64,000 bases of DNA from Gillisia sp. Hel_I_86 (GTDB taxonomy: Bacteria; Bacteroidota; Bacteroidia; Flavobacteriales; Flavobacteriaceae), in the NCBI RefSeq assembly GCF_007827275.1, contig NZ_VISE01000001.1, positions 186,001 to 250,000 on the forward strand, in the 5' to 3' direction. Below the pieces are notes generated by a model. It was given only the letters and a program-made list of their open reading frames with translations, was not told the DNA's origin and made no database searches. Position numbers and translations under genes: made by a program. Shown piece by piece: positions 38,188 through 49,120 of this stretch (the first letter of the stretch is position 1; each line of letters begins with the position of its first letter).

Positions 38188-38219
38188 AACCTTTAACTAA
38201 TCCATAAACGCTAAAATCT

Positions 38220-39080
38220 TTATTTTATTTCAAACAGTTGAAAATTAAGTGGTTCTCCCACAACTTTTTGTGCAATTATATTTATGCCATCTTCACTAAG
38301 TTGTAAAATCCTTGGATATCCTCCGGTAGTTTGGCAATCGCGCATTAAAACTATCAATTTACCAGAAGGGGTTAATTGTACAGTACCAGGGAGTACCGGC
38401 CCCGTAATAATGGGAGTTAAATTATTTTCCAAAGGTTCCTTAAGCTGAAGCGCCATCCTATTGTTATGGACATCCAAATGGAATTTCGAGTCAAAAAGCA
38501 ACTTTTTCTGAAAAATGGACAACAATCCATATTCCGGTCCTGTAAAAACTTTGATCCCACATTTCCTTAAATATTCATCGGGCACTTTAACCGCTGCATT
38601 TAAACCATGCAAGGGTCGTTCTAATCTAGAATACCTAATTATATCCCCTTTTTGCAACATCTGCTTTTGGGTAATTCCATTATACCAGCTATAACTTTCC
38701 AGTATTTTTTTTGAATTGAAACCGCCGGCAATTGCAATATATGCCCTGCAAGCATTATTTCTTTTCCCAAAAGATAATATATCCCCTTTTTCAATTGAAA
38801 GAACCTTATTGTTCAAAACAAGGCTATCATTAATTTTGGGGTTCAAATAAGCACCACATATTGCAATTTGGGTAGGTTCATAAAATTTTAATTGAGGTCC
38901 CAACTGGGTGATTTCTAAAATTGGATGAGCCTCCAAATTGGACAACATAAGGTTTGCGTTTTTTGCTGCATAAGAATCCATCGCCCCACTTTGAGGCACT
39001 CCAAATCTTCGAAAATCATGCCTGCCCAAATCTTGAATTGAAGAGTATAGTCCCGGATATAAAACTTCAATTTCACCCAT
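38220..39080 (-). CDS. pxpC: 5-oxoprolinase subunit C (biotin-dependent carboxyltransferase family)
   Basis: 286 residues of the KipA/PxpC family. PxpABC together open 5-oxoproline to glutamate with ATP. The family start (VLYPGLYSSIQDLGRHDFRRFGVPQSGAMD) and the conserved IAIAGGF and GPVLPGTVQLTPSGKLIVLMRD blocks are present. It overlaps pxpB by 8 bp. It is the last gene of the unit and is followed by the large non-coding region. Confidence 0.93.
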   Translation of the reverse strand: MGEIEVLYPGLYSSIQDLGRHDFRRFGVPQSGAMDSYAAKNANLMLSNLEAHPILEITQLGPQLKFYEPTQIAICGAYLNPKINDSLVLNNKVLSIEKGDILSFGKRNNACRAYIAIAGGFNSKKILESYSWYNGITQKQMLQKGDIIRYSRLERPLHGLNAAVKVPDEYLRKCGIKVFTGPEYGLLSIFQKKLLFDSKFHLDVHNNRMALQLKEPLENNLTPIITGPVLPGTVQLTPSGKLIVLMRDCQTTGGYPRILQLSEDGINIIAQKVVGEPLNFQLFEIK

Positions 39081-39807
39081 GATGTTTTTCGCTTTTTAAT
39101 TCAAATTCACCACGTCCTACATCTTCAAATATTTGCAAGAATTCAGACTTGCCGATCGAGTAAAATTTCACTTTATCCCCTGGCAAGATCACACAAGGAG
39201 GATAGGTGTTTTTATCAAAAAAATCCACGGGGGAATTTCCTATTATTTGCCATCCGCCCGGACTGGATTGTGGATAGATTCCAGTCTGGTTTTCACCTAT
39301 GCCCACAGCCCCTTTTTCCACCTTCATTCTTGGGCTTGCTTTTCTTGAAATTTGAAGCTTCTTATCAAGGCCACCCAAGTATAAAAATCCGGGCAAAAAA
39401 CCTATAAAATAAACGGTATAAACTGGAGAAGTATGAAGATGGATTATTTCTGAAATCTTCAATTTATTTTCGCTTGAAATCAGCTCAAGATCCAGTCCAA
39501 ATTCTTCCTCATAACATACTGGGATATGATAGATCCGTGAGTCGATATTTTTTCCTATATTAGCCTTGGAAACAAGGGCTTTTAGTGCTGAAACCTTATC
39601 ATAGATATTTTCTATCGCATATACGTAAACAATTAGTAACGAGTGATATGTATTAATTACCTCAACCTTATCTTCAATTATGCCAGTTTCTATTAACTTT
39701 TTAAGGTTCAGAAGCTTTTTTAGTGAATTTTCATTGATTTCTGGTTCAAAATTGATCAAGATAGCCCTTTCGCCCATCGGTTTTATTTGAGGATATTCCT
39801 GCTTCAT
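39073..39807 (-). CDS. pxpB: 5-oxoprolinase subunit B (KipI-like allophanate hydrolase domain)
   Basis: 244 residues of the KipI/PxpB family. Family landmarks are MGERAILINFEPEI at the N-terminus, YFIGFLPGFLYLGGLD near residue 145 and GAVGIGENQTGIYPQSSPGGWQIIG near 185. It is a partner subunit of PxpC and overlaps both neighbours (4 bp with pxpA, 8 bp with pxpC), indicating tightly coupled translation. Confidence 0.94.
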   Translation of the reverse strand: MKQEYPQIKPMGERAILINFEPEINENSLKKLLNLKKLIETGIIEDKVEVINTYHSLLIVYVYAIENIYDKVSALKALVSKANIGKNIDSRIYHIPVCYEEEFGLDLELISSENKLKISEIIHLHTSPVYTVYFIGFLPGFLYLGGLDKKLQISRKASPRMKVEKGAVGIGENQTGIYPQSSPGGWQIIGNSPVDFFDKNTYPPCVILPGDKVKFYSIGKSEFLQIFEDVGRGEFELKSEKHHG

Positions 39808-40541
39808 GGCTTTGTTATTTTAATATTCAGGGCGTGGAATTTTTCAACTAAATATTCAAGTATTTCCACCGAATTCGGAGTATCGCTATGAAGACAAAAA
39901 GTAGCTGCTCTTGAAGGAATTTTTATGCTCTTTTCACAGACTATTTCACCCTTAAAAAACATCGAATAAAGATGTTTGAAAACGGCCTCCTTTTGAGTGA
40001 TCAATGCATTGTTTTTTGCTCTCGAAACCAAACTGAAATTTGGGTTGTAATTCCTATCTGCAAAAGCTTCAAATAGCACCGGGATTTTCCCTTCTGCCAA
40101 TCTGGAAATCATCGAATTTTCTGGTGCGTAAAGCATTAAATCCAATCCAGATTCCAAGATAGCATCCAAGACGGTTTGAGCTATTTTTTCGTCCCTTGCA
40201 GCATCATTATAAAGTGCTCCATGAGGTTTGATATGTGTTAATTTTCCACCTTGTTTTTTTACTATTTCGGCAAGCAAAAAAAGCTGTTCTTGGATAGATC
40301 TTTTGAGTTCCTTTTCTGAAATATCCAAAGACTGTCTTCCAAAATTTTCCCTATCGGGGTAAGAAGGATGCGCTCCAATTTCCACCTTATTTTCCATAGC
40401 CAAGGAAACTGTTTTCAGCATCGTTTCGGCATCCCCGGCATGCCCCCCACACGCAATATTACAAGCCGAGATATGTGGCATTAATTGGGCATCATACTTT
40501 CCGCCCTCCCCTAGATCGCAGTTAATATGAATTGTTTTCAT
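39804..40541 (-). CDS. pxpA: 5-oxoprolinase subunit A (LamB/YcsF family)
   Basis: 245 residues of the YcsF family. The N-terminal INCDLGEGGKYDAQLMPHISACNIACGGHAGDAETM and the KPHGALYN segment (about residue 105) are diagnostic. It carries out part of the ATP-dependent ring opening of 5-oxoproline, which forms spontaneously from glutamine and glutamate. It lies 11 bp from the transporter gene and overlaps pxpB. Confidence 0.94.
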   Translation of the reverse strand: MKTIHINCDLGEGGKYDAQLMPHISACNIACGGHAGDAETMLKTVSLAMENKVEIGAHPSYPDRENFGRQSLDISEKELKRSIQEQLFLLAEIVKKQGGKLTHIKPHGALYNDAARDEKIAQTVLDAILESGLDLMLYAPENSMISRLAEGKIPVLFEAFADRNYNPNFSLVSRAKNNALITQKEAVFKHLYSMFFKGEIVCEKSIKIPSRAATFCLHSDTPNSVEILEYLVEKFHALNIKITKP

Positions 40542-40552
40542 GGATAATGATT

Positions 40553-41779
40553 TTAGAAATTCTGCACTACCGAATAAATAGACTTCGCACCTAGAGCTAT
40601 AGAAATTACGATTATTATGATCCCCAACATATTTTGGAGCAGGGTATTTTTATATTTTCCCATTACCGATGTTTTATTAACAATCCAGAAAAGGAAAATC
40701 GCGATAATGGGCAATAGCAAACCATTGGCTATTTGTGCAAACCGAATAATCTCTATAGGACTAAACTTCAAAGAGGAGAACAAGACTCCCAGGCCAAGAA
40801 TACTTATCCATACGGCCCTAAATTTAACCGACTTCATCCCGCTCTCCCATCCAAAACATCCTTTAACCACATAGGCAGCCGCCAAGGGCGCGGTAATAGC
40901 AGAAGTAATTCCTGCCGCCAGCAATCCAGTTGCGATGAACCAAGTAGCGTATTGACCAAATAGGGGCTTAAGTGCTACTGCCAAATCGGCCGCAGAGGAG
41001 ACATCTGTAAGGTTGGGGGCCGCAGCAGAGATCACGATTGCCATAGAAACTATCCCGCCTAGGATAATGGCTGCGGTAAGTTCCTTTCTAGCTGTTTTAA
41101 GCTTGGAAGGATCTTTCCATTTCTCACTTACAAGGGACGCGTGCAAAAACAAATTATAGGGCACTACCGTGGTTCCTACCAAAGCAATTACGGTTAATAT
41201 CCCATCGGCTCCTAGTTTTGGTATAAATAATCCTTCTAAAATAGCTGTAAAATCCGGCTGGGTAAGAAAAGCTGTGATTATAAACGAAATGCTCATCAAA
41301 GCCACCAATCCTATAAATACGCGCTCCAAAATTTTAAAATTTCCAATATAAAGCAATATAAATGCAACTCCACCAATCACAAGGCTCCAAATATTAAGAC
41401 TAAAGTAAGAGCCTATCTGGACTTCTAAGGGCGCCATCACCGCTGTAATTCCCAAGACCGCTCCTGTAATATTTCCAGCTTCGTAAGCCGCATTTCCTAC
41501 TACAATTGCAGAAAGCACCAAAGCAATTGCCAAACCCCTAAATATAGGCTGCCGAATTTCTTTTCTTATGCTTTCACTAAGGCCTGCCTGGGACACCAAC
41601 CCCAATCTTGCGGCCATTTCTTGGAGAACGATACAAGATATTATGGATAACAACAGTGCCCATAACAAGGCAAATTTAAAATTCACCCCTGCCAGCGTAC
41701 ATACCGTGACAGTTCCCGGACCAATAAACGCAGCCGAAACCAATACTCCCGGACCTACATTTTTAAACCAATTTTTCAC
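40553..41779 (-). CDS. NRAMP-family transporter of the 5-oxoprolinase-linked type
   Basis: About 408 residues and 11 transmembrane helices in the NRAMP (SLC11) fold. The start is placed at GTG 41779, which overlaps the upstream stop as GTGA, and not at the first ATG (41830), whose 17 extra residues look unrelated. The canonical metal motifs are altered. TM1 DPGN is replaced by GPGTV, and the TM6 methionine motif is replaced by VPYNLFLH. The residues that bind Mn or Fe are therefore missing. The NRAMP-like YcsG sits beside kipI/ycsF in Bacillus subtilis, which suggests transport of a metabolite such as 5-oxoproline, not metal. Confidence 0.85.
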   Translation of the reverse strand: MKNWFKNVGPGVLVSAAFIGPGTVTVCTLAGVNFKFALLWALLLSIISCIVLQEMAARLGLVSQAGLSESIRKEIRQPIFRGLAIALVLSAIVVGNAAYEAGNITGAVLGITAVMAPLEVQIGSYFSLNIWSLVIGGVAFILLYIGNFKILERVFIGLVALMSISFIITAFLTQPDFTAILEGLFIPKLGADGILTVIALVGTTVVPYNLFLHASLVSEKWKDPSKLKTARKELTAAIILGGIVSMAIVISAAAPNLTDVSSAADLAVALKPLFGQYATWFIATGLLAAGITSAITAPLAAAYVVKGCFGWESGMKSVKFRAVWISILGLGVLFSSLKFSPIEIIRFAQIANGLLLPIIAIFLFWIVNKTSVMGKYKNTLLQNMLGIIIIVISIALGAKSIYSVVQNF

Positions 41780-42942
41780 TTTTGCTGCTTGGATTCCTGT
41801 AAGGCATATAAAGCAAAACTGCCCAACCAATGACCTCCTTCATAACTATCTCCTACTAAGTTGGGAAAAGAATTGGAAACATGACGATCTGCCACGGCCC
41901 TTAAATGGGAAAATCTATCGGGATACTTATTAGCTAAACCATATAACACCCATGCACGACTGAAATTAAGTCCATCCAAGTGCACCAACTTCCCATCAGT
42001 TCTATCAGACACTTTTCCTACGGCCATATCAAAATCCTCATTCATCAACTCTGGCATAAAATCTTTGATCCATAATGGAAAAGCTGCTTTTGGCAATACC
42101 TTGCTCATAATATCTATTTCTTGTAAACAAGGGGATAGAAAATCGAATCCGCTTGGTTCCCATGTCACAGGGCAATTATCGTCTTTAAGATAGAATTCTT
42201 TCGCTCTCTTGTCTATTAGTGCCTGAAATTCTGTGTCCTTAACTGCTTCGGCATAATCGTAGGCAAAACTCAAGGCAAATGCCGTATTGGTATGTTCTCC
42301 CACACGAATAGGATAAATTAGCTTTGGAAGAAATTCAGTAAAATTAGCAACCATAAGGTCTGACAGCGGCTTTAAGTTACCTGCCAACTCCTCTCCGAGA
42401 TCAGAATCCCAGGTTTGAAGCTCTTGCGATAACTTAAGCAACCACGCCCATCCATAAGTGCGCTCGTAATCTTTGTTATGCTCGGTTTTAAAATACTTTA
42501 GCTCGGCAGCAATATTTTCCTTAGAAAGCGATTCTTCCAATTTCGCCTTGATCTCCTCGGCTTTTTCCAGTTTAGGGAATTGTTTTAGCAGTTTCACCAG
42601 GCTCCATTGCGCATGGACTGCAGAATGCCAATCGAAACAACCATAAAATGCAGGATGTAATTCTTTAGGAGATTTAATATCTTCTATTCCGCCTAAAGTC
42701 TGTCCTAATTTGTTGGGATATTCAGTATGAATGCAAGCAAGTGGTAAAGCAGCAAGTTTGTTCGCCTGATCTAGATTGAGTTCGACACCTTCTGACCCTA
42801 AAATGGAATCCAAGGATATATCGAGATCTGATATAGTATCAGTTTTGACATTCTTATCTGTATCTGCTTTGGTGCGCTCTTCTCCTTTACAACCTATCAA
42901 AAAGATAAGAAAAAGGCTCAATACTGTTATTTTTGTTTTCAA
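41776..42942 (-). CDS. DUF2891 lipoprotein
   Basis: 388 residues with a lipoprotein signal peptide (lipobox LIGC, cysteine at about residue 18) followed by a DUF2891 domain starting near ANKLAALPLACIHTEYPNKL. The domain contains FYGCFDWHSAVHAQWSL and HTNTAFALSFAYDYAE segments, typical of this all-helical family. Its function is not established. It sits upstream of the pxp/transporter genes and overlaps them by 4 bp, so it probably takes part in the same process. Surface or periplasmic placement is inferred from the lipobox. Confidence 0.85.
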   Translation of the reverse strand: MKTKITVLSLFLIFLIGCKGEERTKADTDKNVKTDTISDLDISLDSILGSEGVELNLDQANKLAALPLACIHTEYPNKLGQTLGGIEDIKSPKELHPAFYGCFDWHSAVHAQWSLVKLLKQFPKLEKAEEIKAKLEESLSKENIAAELKYFKTEHNKDYERTYGWAWLLKLSQELQTWDSDLGEELAGNLKPLSDLMVANFTEFLPKLIYPIRVGEHTNTAFALSFAYDYAEAVKDTEFQALIDKRAKEFYLKDDNCPVTWEPSGFDFLSPCLQEIDIMSKVLPKAAFPLWIKDFMPELMNEDFDMAVGKVSDRTDGKLVHLDGLNFSRAWVLYGLANKYPDRFSHLRAVADRHVSNSFPNLVGDSYEGGHWLGSFALYALQESKQQK

Positions 42943-43013
42943 GTAGGTGTGTTTTAAATATATTTCTCAAATGTATTAAAATCTTATGTAAGCGATAGTT
43001 ATGTAGGATAATT

Positions 43014-44552
43014 TTAACCTAACCAACCTTCCCTGTCCAAACTTCTGTATTGAATTGCTTCGGAAATATGGCTTCCTTGAATATGTTCACTTTCAGAAAG
43101 ATCGGCAATAGTGCGGGAAACCTTCAGAATCCTGTCATACGCCCTTGCTGAAAGATTCAAACGTTCCATGGCAATTCTCAGCAGTTCCTTTGAAGAATCT
43201 TCCAATTTACAATATGCTGCAATCTGTTTAACGTTCATTTGTGCATTGTAATGTACTTTATCATTTTCTTTGAACCGATTGGTTTGCAATTGCCTGGCCT
43301 TGGTCACCCTTTTTCTTATATCTATACTTTTTTCTCCATTGCGTTCCTCACTTAATTTTTCGAAAGGGACAGGGGTTACTTCAATATGAATATCGATTCG
43401 ATCCAATAAGGGCCCACTTATTTTGCTAAGATATCGCTGCATCTCTCCCGGGGAAGAAGACATTGGAGAACCGGGATCATTAAAAAACCCACTCGGACTC
43501 GGGTTCATACTTGCCACCAGCATAAAACTGGAAGGATAGGTCACTGTGAATTTAGCACGAGAAATGGTAACTTCCCTATCTTCCAAAGGTTGGCGCATCA
43601 CTTCTAAGACACCCCGCTTAAATTCTGGCAATTCATCTAAAAATAAAACCCCGTTATGGGACAAGGAAATTTCACCGGGTTGTGGATAGGCGCCGCCGCC
43701 AACAAGTGCCACGTCTGAAATTGTATGATGAGGGCTTCTAAAAGGCCTTTGCGACATCAAACCCACATGCTCTTTAATTCTACCAACCACACTATGGATC
43801 TTGGTGGTTTCCAAAGCTTCATGAAGTGTCATTGGCGGTAAAATACTCGGTAATCTCTTGGCCAGCATGGTCTTTCCTGCTCCCGGCGGACCAATAAGAA
43901 TTATATTATGCCCGCCTGCTGCAGCGATCTCCATACAGCGTTTTATGCTTTCCTGGCCTTTTACATCGGCAAAATCGTGTTCCAAATGATCTAGGCTGTT
44001 ATAAAATTCCTGTTTGGTGTCTATAATAGTTCTTTCCAAAGGAGTTCCTTTATCGAAGTAATTTATCACTTCCAGAATATTGGAAACGCCATATACTTCG
44101 AGGTCACTAACTATGGCGGCTTCTTTCACATTTTGGATTGGCAGTATAAACCCCTTATATCCTTCTTCTTTAGCCTTTATTGCAATTGGTAAAGCTCCCT
44201 TTATTGGTTGCAGGCTTCCATCAAGGGAAAGTTCTCCCATAATAAGATAGTCACCTATATTTTTTGCTTTTATCTGGTGGGATGCTGCGAGAATGCCAAG
44301 AGCCAAGGTAAGATCATAGGCAGAGCCTTCTTTACGAAGATCTGCAGGTGCCATATTAATAGTGATCTTCTTGCCAGGAAATTTATAGGAATTGTTCTGA
44401 AGCGCTGCAGCAATTCGAAAACTACTTTCTTTAACGGCATTGTCGGGAAGCCCTACAAGGTGATACCCAATGCCGGTTGCTACATTTACTTCTACGGTAA
44501 TTGTGGTAGCCTCTACTCCAAAAACAGCACTACCATAAACTTTTACCAGCAT
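43014..44552 (-). CDS. comM: YifB/ComM-family AAA+ ATPase
   Basis: 512 residues with the N-terminal ChlI-like Lon protease-type domain (first ~170 residues), a Walker A LIGPPGAGKTMLAKRLPSIL near residue 217, a Walker B GVLFLDELPEF and a C-terminal Mg-chelatase domain with an HTH-like end. ComM is a DNA helicase that promotes branch migration in natural transformation. It is a single gene here, between the DUF2891 and sugar kinase genes. Confidence 0.92.
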   Translation of the reverse strand: MLVKVYGSAVFGVEATTITVEVNVATGIGYHLVGLPDNAVKESSFRIAAALQNNSYKFPGKKITINMAPADLRKEGSAYDLTLALGILAASHQIKAKNIGDYLIMGELSLDGSLQPIKGALPIAIKAKEEGYKGFILPIQNVKEAAIVSDLEVYGVSNILEVINYFDKGTPLERTIIDTKQEFYNSLDHLEHDFADVKGQESIKRCMEIAAAGGHNIILIGPPGAGKTMLAKRLPSILPPMTLHEALETTKIHSVVGRIKEHVGLMSQRPFRSPHHTISDVALVGGGAYPQPGEISLSHNGVLFLDELPEFKRGVLEVMRQPLEDREVTISRAKFTVTYPSSFMLVASMNPSPSGFFNDPGSPMSSSPGEMQRYLSKISGPLLDRIDIHIEVTPVPFEKLSEERNGEKSIDIRKRVTKARQLQTNRFKENDKVHYNAQMNVKQIAAYCKLEDSSKELLRIAMERLNLSARAYDRILKVSRTIADLSESEHIQGSHISEAIQYRSLDREGWLG

Positions 44553-44603
44553 CTAATTATCATTTTGATTTAAATGTAGTAAAAATTTATGGTAGATTGA
44601 CTG

Positions 44604-45461
44604 TTAGGTATTTAACACATTTTTTCTGTAGTGTTCTATAAGTGCGTCTATAGGTCTGCGAATAATGTTACCTATCTCAAGATTGTAAGGTTGTGCAACC
44701 GCTCTAATAATATCCTGGCTAAAAAAAGCGATACTTCCTATAAAATGAATTGGTACTGTTTGAGCGTGTTTTATGGAAAGTACACGTGTGTGCATAAATT
44801 CCTTTATTCCCTCATGCACTAATTTGTAGAAATATCCATTGCGCTCATTGGTGAAAATGAATTCTGCAAAAGAAGCTAAATAGGTGTTTGGGTTTTCTTT
44901 CTTGTAAAGGTTCTTTTTAATCTCATCGCTATTCAAATTGAAATCTATTTCGAATTTAGCAGCGATCTCCGGTGGCATTCTTTTATAATAGTAATCCCTA
45001 ATTAGTCTTTTTCCGAAGTAATTCCCACTGGCTTCGTCCATTAGGACATATCCTAAAGACTCCACGGCCATATGCACGTCTTTGCCATCGAAATAGCAGC
45101 TATTGGAACCGGTACCTAAAATACATACAATTCCGGGTTCTGTAGTAGCTGCATAAGCTGCGGCCACCATATCTTCCTTCACTAAAACTTCTGAAGCATT
45201 CGTAAAAAAATTTGCGATAATATCTTGTAAAAGTTTGCGGGGAACTTCTGTTCCACACCCGGCACCAAAAAAATGAACCCGTTCTATCTCGTTTCTAACT
45301 TCAAAAAGTTCCGGATTTTCTGCAATTCGTTGTTCCAACATCGCTTCCGGAAAAACTGCGGGATTTAATCCTTTAGTTCGAGTTTGGAGAATCTGTTCCC
45401 CTTTATGGTTCAGAAGAATCCAGTCACATTTGGTGGAACCACCATCGGCAATTAATATCAT
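44604..45461 (-). CDS. BadF/BadG-family kinase (N-acetylglucosamine kinase-like)
   Basis: 285 residues of the ASKHA fold. The phosphate-1 loop is LIADGGSTKCDW at residues 3-14, and the phosphate-2 motif is CILGTGSNSCYFDG near residue 110. The length and motifs fit the BadF/BadG/BcrA/BcrD group, often annotated as N-acetylglucosamine kinase in Bacteroidota. The substrate is unproven. It lies downstream of the pfkA-gapA pair but behind a strong terminator, so it is probably a separate unit. Confidence 0.82.
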   Translation of the reverse strand: MILIADGGSTKCDWILLNHKGEQILQTRTKGLNPAVFPEAMLEQRIAENPELFEVRNEIERVHFFGAGCGTEVPRKLLQDIIANFFTNASEVLVKEDMVAAAYAATTEPGIVCILGTGSNSCYFDGKDVHMAVESLGYVLMDEASGNYFGKRLIRDYYYKRMPPEIAAKFEIDFNLNSDEIKKNLYKKENPNTYLASFAEFIFTNERNGYFYKLVHEGIKEFMHTRVLSIKHAQTVPIHFIGSIAFFSQDIIRAVAQPYNLEIGNIIRRPIDALIEHYRKNVLNT

Positions 45462-45485
45462 TTTAATTTCTTTATGAGATAAAAT

Positions 45486-45527
45486 AAGCCATTTATTCCA
45501 AATTTAACTAGTAATAAATGGCTTTTT
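45486..45527. terminator. Strong terminator downstream of gapA
   Basis: The 12-bp perfect inverted repeat aagccatttatt / aataaatggctt (45486-45497, 45513-45524), with T tracts on both sides, is positioned between the gapA stop and the kinase start. It can act in either direction; its natural role is to end pfkA-gapA transcription. Confidence 0.8.
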
Positions 45528-45533
45528 AATTTT

Positions 45534-47539
<2,006 letters not shown>

Positions 47540-47588
47540 TGCCGTAAATCTATTTGATTTGATCCTTATATCCTAATCTGCTATTTTA

Positions 47589-47602
47589 CTAAAACGTTTT
47601 CG
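47589..47602. promoter_or_regulatory. Candidate LacI-type operator upstream of pfkA
   Basis: ctaaaacgttttcg matches 13 of 14 bases of the perfect palindrome cgaaaacgttttcg found beside susC. It lies 50 bp before the pfkA ATG, where a repressor or activator could act on pfkA-gapA. The shared sequence is observed; binding by the neighbouring LacI protein is inference. Confidence 0.55.
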
Positions 47603-47615
47603 GTTGATAACTCAT

Positions 47616-47644
47616 AAAAAAAGCCTCAACAATGAGGCTTTTTT
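47616..47644. terminator. Terminator at the 3' end of the GH13 gene
   Basis: aaaaaaagcctc-aacaat-gaggctttttt forms a perfect hairpin with T tracts in both directions. It follows the stop of the lipoprotein amylase gene by 20 bp on the - strand, and separates the sugar operon from pfkA-gapA. Confidence 0.85.
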
Positions 47645-47663
47645 AAAGATTTTTGAAAAATAC

Positions 47664-49103
47664 TTAGTTGTTAATCAATATTTTGTATTCCCATGGTTTG
47701 AATTCCATCTCCATATCTTTCTTTAGGTCCAACTCTTCAGAATTCATATAATTTTGAAATTTTCCATGCAATTCCATTTTGAATTTTACAGGTGCCTTTG
47801 TAAGATTTGCAACATAAATCACCATATCATCTCCGCTTCCTCTAGAAAAAGCCAAAACCTGTTCATCTTTGTTGGTTTTTAACCTACTATAAGCAGCCGC
47901 ATTTTTTCCGCCTGCAAGAGCATTATTGTTATTTTTAAGTTGCCCTAACTTTACAAGTAACGGCCAAATTTTCCCTTTGGTTCTTGGAATACTGTCCTTC
48001 TCGAAAAACAATAATCTGCGATCCAAATCGTATTCCTGCCCACTATAGATCAATGGCATTCCCGGCAATGTGTATGTAAGGGCCAACATCGCTTCTCCTG
48101 CATCCCCCATTCTTTCTTTTACAGTCCCATTCCATGAGTTCTCATCATGATTGGTAACAAAGTTCATCAAGAAATCGTCTTTTTGATAGAGGGTATCGAT
48201 CTTGGTCATATAAGCATCCCAATCTTTAACTCCTTTTTTTCCTTGAGCGATCTCATTCATTATATGATGACCTTCCCAGTTGTAGCCCATATCAAAAGCA
48301 TCATAAAAAAGATCTTTTTTTTCAGATTCTGCCAACATAAATACCGGCTTCACTTCTTTGATCTCTCTTACTGCCTGGTTCCAGAATTCTGTTGGTACTT
48401 CTCCGGCAACATCGGCCCTAAATCCATCTATATCATGATTCTCCACCCAGTATTTCATCTCGTTGGTCATCGCTTCCCAAAGCTCTTTATTGTCGTAGTT
48501 AAGATCGGCGGTATCTGTCCATCCCCAAGATTCTCCTGTTTCTGGATTTAAAGGGTCTACAATTTCCCCTTTTTCATTCTGGGTATAATATTCCGGATGC
48601 TCTGTGATCCATGCATGGTCCCATCCAGTATGATTGGCCACCCAATCCATGATCACGAACATTCCATTCTCATGAGCTACATCTACCAGCTTCTGAAAAT
48701 CTTCGATAGTTCCAAGATCCGGGTTCACTTTGGTGTAATCTGAAACTGCATAGTAACTTCCTAGGTATTTTTCACGCTCTTTTTCATCCTCGATTTCAGT
48801 GACCATTTTTCCTCCTGTGGCTTTCCTGTTTTTTACTGAAATAGGATATACCGGCATTACCCAGATCACTTTTACCCCCAATTCCTTTAACTGCGGAATA
48901 TCCTGCGTGAAGGCATTAAAGGTGCCCTCCGGAGAATATTGGCGAATATTGGCTTCGTAGATCACTCCATTTTCAAGATCAGACTCGGCAATGGCAAATG
49001 ACTTTTCATCAGGTTTTTCCTGAGCCACTTCTAATTTTTTTTCGTCTTTACAAGATGTCATTACAGCAATCATGCAAAATGCTATTATTATTTTTTTGAT
49101 CAT
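47664..49103 (-). CDS. GH13 alpha-amylase-type lipoprotein
   Basis: 479 residues with a lipobox (VMTSC, cysteine at about residue 18), so it is probably anchored on the cell surface or in the outer membrane. The GH13 motifs are DWVANHTG, GFRADVAG with nucleophile D231, FMLAESEKK with the acid glutamate and FVTNHDENSW. By location and lipid anchoring it resembles SusG, which cuts starch outside the cell, but it is shorter and lacks the extra starch-binding domain. It is 17 bp downstream of the GH31 gene. Confidence 0.92.
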   Translation of the reverse strand: MIKKIIIAFCMIAVMTSCKDEKKLEVAQEKPDEKSFAIAESDLENGVIYEANIRQYSPEGTFNAFTQDIPQLKELGVKVIWVMPVYPISVKNRKATGGKMVTEIEDEKEREKYLGSYYAVSDYTKVNPDLGTIEDFQKLVDVAHENGMFVIMDWVANHTGWDHAWITEHPEYYTQNEKGEIVDPLNPETGESWGWTDTADLNYDNKELWEAMTNEMKYWVENHDIDGFRADVAGEVPTEFWNQAVREIKEVKPVFMLAESEKKDLFYDAFDMGYNWEGHHIMNEIAQGKKGVKDWDAYMTKIDTLYQKDDFLMNFVTNHDENSWNGTVKERMGDAGEAMLALTYTLPGMPLIYSGQEYDLDRRLLFFEKDSIPRTKGKIWPLLVKLGQLKNNNNALAGGKNAAAYSRLKTNKDEQVLAFSRGSGDDMVIYVANLTKAPVKFKMELHGKFQNYMNSEELDLKKDMEMEFKPWEYKILINN

Positions 49104-49120
49104 AGCTACTTGGTTTTTAG

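Noticed and set aside
41780-41830. ATG start of the NRAMP gene at 41830
   Set aside because: GTG at 41779 overlaps the previous stop as GTGA and begins at the family sequence; the longer form adds 17 unrelated residues.
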